The notes under the pieces: model-generated
Told to the model about the DNA's origin: nothing
The model's database searches: none
The model's input: the letters and a program-made list of their open reading frames with translations, nothing else
NCBI GenBank assembly: GCA_003427395.1
Contig: BFEA01000977.1
Span: 317,725-338,810, forward strand
Direction: 5' to 3'
DNA length: 21,086 nucleotides
DNA from: Chara braunii
Lineage: Eukaryota > Streptophyta > Charophyceae > Charales > Characeae
Shown: piece by piece, positions 17,309-21,086 of the stretch
Numbering within the stretch: position 1 is the stretch's first letter
Layout: every line of letters begins with the position of its first letter
Position numbers and translations under genes: made by a program

Positions 17309-17495
17309 GGAACTTACACCACCAGTACTTGGCCCATACATCGGCTGCAGGGCGTTGTCATTGACACCCCCTTTCACGGCCTCCCAGCCGATGATAAATC
17401 GCATCAACGGCCCAGAGCACGCCGCCAGCCTCTGACAGTCGCAGGGAGGGCCCCACGGCCAATGCATGGGCCAGCACTAGTGGTATAAAGGTTTC
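17308..17495. mobile_element. Foldback element, ACCACCAGTAC family (copy A)
   Basis: The left end, GGGAACTTACACCACCAGTA continuing CTTGGCCCA (17308-17336), pairs with the inverse of the right end (GGGAAACCTTATACCACTAG continuing TGCTGGCCCA, 17495 leftward) with a few mismatches and indels. The interior is GC-rich and non-coding. Its left part (ATCGGCTGCAGGG) is shared with copies at 13401 and 17800. Confidence 0.7.
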
Positions 17496-17786
17496 CCCTG
17501 AATCTGGAGCAAGAATGAGGCCTGGTCCATTCGAATTGACAACAGTTCCACTTCTCTATTTTTTTTTTTCCTTTTCTTTCTTCCCTTTGTTGTTGTTCCT
17601 GTTCAAATTTCGTCCACTCCTTTCTTTTCCGGTTGTGCCGGCGATCCAGTGAGTTCTGTCTACGTATGTGGAAACACAGTTAGCCTTTTCCGTTGCGCCC
17701 ACCGGCACCCTGCCCCGTCGCTCTACCGAGCCTCCCCCGAGCCTCCGAGTTTTCCGTAGGCGACGAGATTCTTTTTCAGTAAGGTT
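17496..17786. other. Non-coding stretch
   Basis: A T-rich tract lies at 17559-17590. Open frames on both strands overlap the neighbouring foldback elements and show no domain. Confidence 0.4.
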
Positions 17787-17970
17787 GGGGTTTAAAGCAC
17801 CAGTACATGCCAGCCAGCTATCGGCCGCAGGCCCCTTTCGGAGGCCACCCACCGCCTCTTCATTTTATGTACTACGGCTATCTACTACGGCGCTGGGCCT
17901 ACTCCGTCTTCGGAGAGGCTCAAAACAGGTTCTCCAGTTGCCTGGGGCCATGTACTGGTGGTTTAAGGCC
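17787..17970. mobile_element. Foldback element, ACCACCAGTAC family (copy B)
   Basis: The left end TTTAAAGCACCAGTACATGCC (17791 onward) pairs with the right end GGCCATGTACTGGTGGTTTA (17946-17965) with very few mismatches. CAGCTATCGGCCGCAGG follows the left end, as in the other copies. About 180 bp, no coding capacity. Confidence 0.75.
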
Positions 17971-18365
17971 AAAAAGAGAGAGACCAAAAGGCCAAAAAGT
18001 TTTCCAGTTCATGCTAGAGATTTTTCACAGAAAAAAAACAAAAAAAAACGGAGAGATATTGCTTTGCCACTGTAGACCCTGGTACTTCCAGAACAGAAAA
18101 GCTTCCAGTCCGCAATGCGGTGCCCATTGTTGGGTGTACCAGTTGTACTCGCATGCATTTCCAGGGGACAAAGTCCCACTAGCAGCACCAAGTTTCCTCA
18201 AACACCAGAATGTGGACATGTCTTTGTACATGTGCAGAAATGGCGTTGAGTTTCCTCAACCGCACATCTCCACAAACAGGTCCAGATTCAGGCGGCGGTT
18301 GGTCAAACTCTAAAATCTCTCCGTTTTCAGGTCCTTCGCTTGCTTTTTTTTTTTTTTTTCCTTCT

Positions 18366-18367
<2 letters not shown>
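17971..18367. other. Non-coding stretch
   Basis: Several overlapping frames exist but none has recognisable domains. An A-rich tract is at 18031-18050. GTTTCCTCAA words recur at 18191 and 18249. Confidence 0.4.

Positions 18368-18436
<69 letters not shown>
18368..18436 (+). repeat. 69-base poly-T tract
   Basis: 69 consecutive T residues, preceded by a shorter T run (18344-18359). This could be the tail of a retroposed sequence on the minus strand or simple homopolymer expansion. No flanking duplication was found. Confidence 0.95.
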
Positions 18437-18438
<2 letters not shown>

Positions 18439-18480
18439 CCATTGGAACAAAGGGCCGAATCTCTGTCTTACAATTTTTTT

Positions 18481-18662
18481 ACCATTTTTAGGAGTTTCCA
18501 ATTTTTTTTATTTACTTATTTTTTTACCATTTTTAGGAGTTTCCAATTCATTCATTGCTTCATTATTCCATCGCCTTTTTTGGGGAAGGCTGGCAACTGG
18601 AGATACTGTAGTCATTACAACTGTACTGGCAACTGGAGATACTGTAGTCATTACAACTGTAC
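18481..18662 (+). repeat. Two tandem duplications
   Basis: ACCATTTTTAGGAGTTTCCAATT occurs at 18481-18503 and 18526-18548. A perfect 36-bp tandem duplication starting TGGCAACTGGAG occupies 18591-18626 and 18627-18662. Confidence 0.9.
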
Positions 18663-18712
18663 TTGGGGCAACCTCCAGTCTAAATACGGCCATTATCGCT
18701 GTATTTGGGACA
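18649..18712. mobile_element. Partial copy of the CCCGAATAGAAC hairpin family
   Basis: The order TCATTACAACTGTACTTGG, GCAACCTCCAGTCTAAATAC, ATTATCGCTGTATTTGG parallels the interior of the 18922-19032 element (TCATT.TAGCTGTATTTGG, GCAACTTTCAGTCCAGATAC). Both outer ends are missing or eroded. Confidence 0.55.
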
Positions 18713-18774
18713 TCTTTCATCCTTGAAACATTAATAATGATCTTGCATTGTATTAGGGTGAAGTTGGTAGAATA

Positions 18775-18901
18775 CACCGTCCTCCCCCCGAACATAACGC
18801 ACCCCGATAATCAGTGTATGGTATGTGCATACAAGCTGCCTTTCAGGTTCGGTACACAGCTGCTGTAATCCGGGTGCATCATGTTCGGGGGAAGACGGTA
18901 T
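18775..18901. mobile_element. MITE-like element with CCCCCGAACAT ends
   Basis: The left end ACCGTCCTCCCCCCGAACAT (18776 onward) and the inverse of the right end ACCGTCTTCCCCCGAACATG (18899 leftward) align over about 35 bp with roughly six differences. TA lies immediately outside both ends, compatible with the TA target preference of Tc1/mariner-type elements. The ends resemble the neighbouring CCCGAATAGAAC element, so the two may be related. Confidence 0.65.
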
Positions 18902-18921
18902 AGCAAAGGGAGGTTCTCTGG

Positions 18922-19032
18922 CTACCGTCTTCGCCCGAATAGAACGCCCGGTCATTCTAGCTGTATTTGGTGCAACTTTCAGTCCAGATACAGCAATAAT
19001 TACCGGGAGTTGTATTCGGGTGCAGATAGTAG
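18922..19032. mobile_element. 111-bp near-complete hairpin element, CCCGAATAGAAC family
   Basis: Arms 18922-18970 and 18984-19032 (49 bp each) are inverse copies with about 10 mismatches (roughly 80 percent), leaving a 13-base loop. The whole element could fold into one long stem. Both arms start with CTA and contain CCCGAATA.AAC and CCCGGT.ATT. It is clearly related to the 15516-15656 element. Confidence 0.8.
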
Positions 19033-19208
19033 CCATACGGGTCCGGCACATACATAGAGTCCAGTGGCAGTTCGTTTCAGCCCACTATCCAGCGAGCGTG
19101 CTGCTGCTGCTGCCGCTGCACCAAGGCGGGGGATGCGGTGGAGCATACTGGAGGCAAAGGAGGAGCTGGAGGTGGAAGAAAAGAGACCTCCATGGCTGTG
19201 AAGTGGGT
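19033..19208. other. Non-coding stretch
   Basis: A plus frame continues from the hairpin element through this stretch into the GAA repeat. It is a product of repeat composition, not a gene. CTGCTGCTGCTGCCGCTGC lies at about 19099-19117. Confidence 0.45.
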
Positions 19209-19338
19209 GAAGAAGAAGAAGAAGAAGAAGAAGACCTCAATGGCTATGGCGTGGACAAAGAAGGACATAGGTCTGGCTGTTGCAGTGTGAGCTATGGCAT
19301 GGACAAAGAATGAGACAGGTCTAGCTGTTGCAGTTTGA
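19209..19338 (+). repeat. GAA microsatellite and 48-bp tandem repeat
   Basis: (GAA)n occupies about 19209-19234. GCTATGGCGTGGACAAAGAA starts a 48-bp unit at 19243 that is repeated at 19291 with a few substitutions. An earlier partial relative (GACCTCCATGGCTGTGAAG) is at 19185-19203. Confidence 0.85.
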
Positions 19339-19431
19339 GTTAGCAGACCCCATCGGGAATGAAGAAGAGGACTTCAAAAAAACTGACCAAAAAGGAGGAA
19401 GACGAAGCTGGGACCGAGATAAAGAGCCCTC

Positions 19432-19702
19432 GTAGCGGGGACCGAGGACCCAATACTTACCGCTGCCTATGGGCATGATGATGATGTTTTTTATATATAT
19501 ATATTGTCACAGAACTATTATATATAGTATCATGATGATGTCATGTGTTCCTAAACAAAAAAAGAAAATGCACAAAACGACAAAAAATATGGCTGTGTGT
19601 CTTCCCATGTTGTAGTGGAAGATTCACTCTCACTCTCATTTTGCACATTTCGTCAGAGTAGCGGGGACCGAGGACCCAATACTTACCGCTGCCTATGGGC
19701 AT
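19432..19702. repeat. Perfect 45-bp direct repeat flanking 181 bp
   Basis: The 45 bp starting GTAGCGGGGACCGAGGACCC are identical at 19432-19476 and 19658-19702. The sequence between starts with GATGATGATG, has an AT-repeat palindromic stretch (19490-19530) and ends with CACTCTCACTCTCATTTTGC. It is either an insertion with an unusually long target duplication or a local segmental duplication. Confidence 0.9.
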
Positions 19703-19868
19703 CGCCAATCCACTAATGAAAATGAACTTCCCGCTAAAACATGACCAGATGCGCCCGCCACAGTTTTGTCTTTTTCACATTTTGAGAGTGGTGTGGCGAG
19801 GCCCTATGGTGGGCTGCTGCTACCTTCACTCCCACGTCCGTGGCTACAGCAAAAAGGCGCAGACTCAC
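19703..19868. other. Non-coding stretch
   Basis: No gene, repeat or RNA recognised. Confidence 0.4.
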
Positions 19869-20006
19869 AGTTAAACCACCAGTACCTGGACATCTTTAGG
19901 CCGTTAATGCGGTGCCTGAATCAGTGCATCGCGCAGATCCACACGCATTTGCCTCTGAGCCTCTCCAGAGGAGCCTACGACCCCCTGGGGTACTGGTGGT
20001 TCAAGC
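19869..20006. mobile_element. Foldback element, ACCACCAGTAC family (copy C)
   Basis: The left end AGTTAAACCACCAGTACCTGG (from 19869) pairs with the right end GGGGTACTGGTGGTTCAAGC (19987-20006), whose inverse is GCTTGAACCACCAGTACCCC. About 138 bp, non-coding. Confidence 0.7.
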
Positions 20007-20309
20007 CCCCAGTCCGTTTCTCAGCTATCGATTCCCAGCCTCAAATCTCACCCTTCGCACCCCAAAAAAAACACAACCCTCGGCATGCCAGACCGCCGTT
20101 CTGGTCCGAAATACATACCCGGTCCGGTGGTAGTGCCTTCCTTCCCGGGGCTGGCTCCGAACTCCCTGCGCGCCGGAAAAAGATCGAATAACGAGGGCCT
20201 CCATTTGGCTGGCACTGCCAGCCATTTTGCTTCCGCAGCCGCGACCCCCAAAAGTTGCAGCAGCAGCATGCACACAGCCGGGCCGGCAAAAAATGTCTGC
20301 GAAACATGT
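20007..20309. other. Non-coding stretch
   Basis: Open frames occur on both strands at once, none with a domain. Nothing is recognised. Confidence 0.4.
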
Positions 20310-20382
20310 TGGTGGGGTTTAAAACACCAGTACGTTTCCTAAAGTCGTGCCCGTTAAAGCGCCACTACTTTAGGAAACGTAC
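20310..20382. repeat. Perfect 16-bp stem hairpin attached to a foldback terminus
   Basis: GGTGGGGTTTAAAACACCAG (20310-20329) matches the left end of copy B. It leads into GTACGTTTCCTAAAGT (20330-20345), which is the exact inverse of 20367-20382. The loop is 21 bases. The right arm ends in GTAC, where the dispersed repeat 20379-20470 begins. Confidence 0.8.
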
Positions 20383-20470
20383 GGGCCACTCCACGAGCGC
20401 CCAAATTCATCCAACTAGAAACGTTTCTACTCTAATAACTCTATTTTTCTCCACGGCCGATAGCTGGGCC
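20379..20470 (-). repeat. Dispersed repeat, minus copy (plus copy at 13401-13485)
   Basis: Read on the minus strand from 20470 it gives GGCCCAGCTATCGGC, AGAGTAGAAACGTTTCTAGT, GGATGAATTTGGGCGCTC and GTAC, matching the plus copy with small indels and substitutions, including a longer AT stretch. Confidence 0.75.
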
Positions 20471-20685
20471 TATGTTTCTAAGTAGAGAGTCCACCTCAAG
20501 ATATAATGGTAATGCGCTTGTGGATAGCTGAGGTTGGTCCTGCTATCCAGAGTCGATAGCATAGGGTCGAAAAGCACCTTTTCAAAACTAAAGGAAGAAG
20601 TTAGTAGGTGGTGTCTGATCATGGGCCTCGTTCCACACCACTCCACTATAGAAATACTTGAGAAATTCTTCGTTCCACACTGCAC
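20471..20685. other. Non-coding stretch
   Basis: No convincing gene or repeat was identified. Confidence 0.4.
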
Positions 20686-20822
20686 TGCACTTGACTTTCA
20701 CTTTCCCTAATCGTGATTAGGGTTCCCGCCTCTCCCGACGCCCGCCAAAAAAGTCAAGTGCAGCTCAAGTGTGGCCAGGTGAATCGGTGGATTTTTCAAG
20801 TCACCTCTCCGGCCACACTTGA
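20686..20822. repeat. Two adjacent nested hairpins with CAAGTG arms
   Basis: First: TGCACTTGACTTT (20686-20698) pairs perfectly with 20750-20762 and encloses CCCTAATC-GT-GATTAGGG (20704-20721). Second: TCAAGTGTGGCC (20765-20776) pairs perfectly with 20811-20822 and encloses AGGTGA (20777-20782) paired with TCACCT (20801-20806). Such paired stems could mark foldback elements, or a hairpin RNA if transcribed. Confidence 0.8.
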
Positions 20823-21086
20823 AAACACTTCAAAACGGCGCAAGTGAGAGCCAGGAGGCGGTTGTAGGCCCTGCACGTTTCCCCCGTTTTTTCTTTTTTT
20901 TGTTTTACATCCCCCCTTCCCTCGCACCAACCGCCTCTGCCACTTTCCCGCTCCTGTTTCGAGTGTGGAGCGGAGTGTAACGTCCAACTGTGCCAGGCTC
21001 AAGTGTTTTTTAATGACGATTACCCTGTGACGCGGCTCAAGTGCAGGATGAGAGAGAGTGCGTGTATGTGTGTGTATGTGTGCGTG
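20823..21086. other. CAAGTG-containing non-coding end of window
   Basis: GAGGCGGTTG (20855-20864) pairs with CAACCGCCTC (20928-20937). CTCAAGTG recurs at about 20999 and 21034. The window ends in a GTGTATGTG-type microsatellite. No gene is supported. Confidence 0.5.

Noticed and set aside
18731-19313. Overlapping frames on both strands with similar peptide segments
   Set aside because: The similarity follows from the inverse arms of the CCCGAATAGAAC elements and the GAA repeat. No domain is present.

Overview
The window looks like repeat-dense nuclear DNA from a green-lineage eukaryote. No bacterial gene, operon, CRISPR array, rRNA or tRNA is visible. The evidence for this is a Ty3-type retrotransposon gag fragment, a long decayed non-LTR (LINE) ORF2, many microsatellites, homopolymers up to 69 bases, and several families of small inverted-repeat elements. 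The gag fragment and LINE style remind me of charophyte algae such as Chara. That is recollection rather than proof, so treat the organism as unconfirmed. I find no intact host gene; every recognisable coding stretch belongs to a broken mobile element.

Layout from left to right: 1-2750 is AT-rich and then GGCC-rich non-coding DNA, with one possible tRNA-Met-type primer-binding site at 1492-1503. At 2754-4058 (+) lies a gag remnant with one frameshift and an abrupt 3' truncation. From about 4280 to 10720 (up to about 10970), on the minus strand, lies one LINE. It reads from right to left: proline-rich leader, APE-type endonuclease, linker, reverse transcriptase, zf-RVT zinc-knuckle region and tail. 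It carries several frameshifts and a nonsense codon. Two later insertions split it: a 1.1 kb TG-rich element at 7763-8880 bounded by a 10-bp target duplication, and a 255-bp event at 9304-9585 that carries a 177-bp inverted copy of neighbouring LINE sequence between 27-bp direct repeats.

From 10985 to the end no gene is supported. The DNA is a mosaic: a pyrimidine-rich tandem repeat, AT-rich blocks, a T34G19 tract, a second TG-microsatellite element with palindromic GAACGCG-type ends (13540-14160), a 104-bp tandem repeat, four A-tailed insertions flanked by 12-14 bp direct repeats, and two families of short foldback elements. One foldback family has ends containing CCCGAATAGAAC and the other has ends containing ACCACCAGTAC. 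A hairpin-rich segment with repeated CAAGTG closes the window.

The most interesting content is structural. Nested insertions can be ordered in time because the LINE reading frame resumes across them, and there are several hairpin-forming repeat families whose propagation can be tested by genome-wide comparison. I did not find a convincing new multi-gene system.
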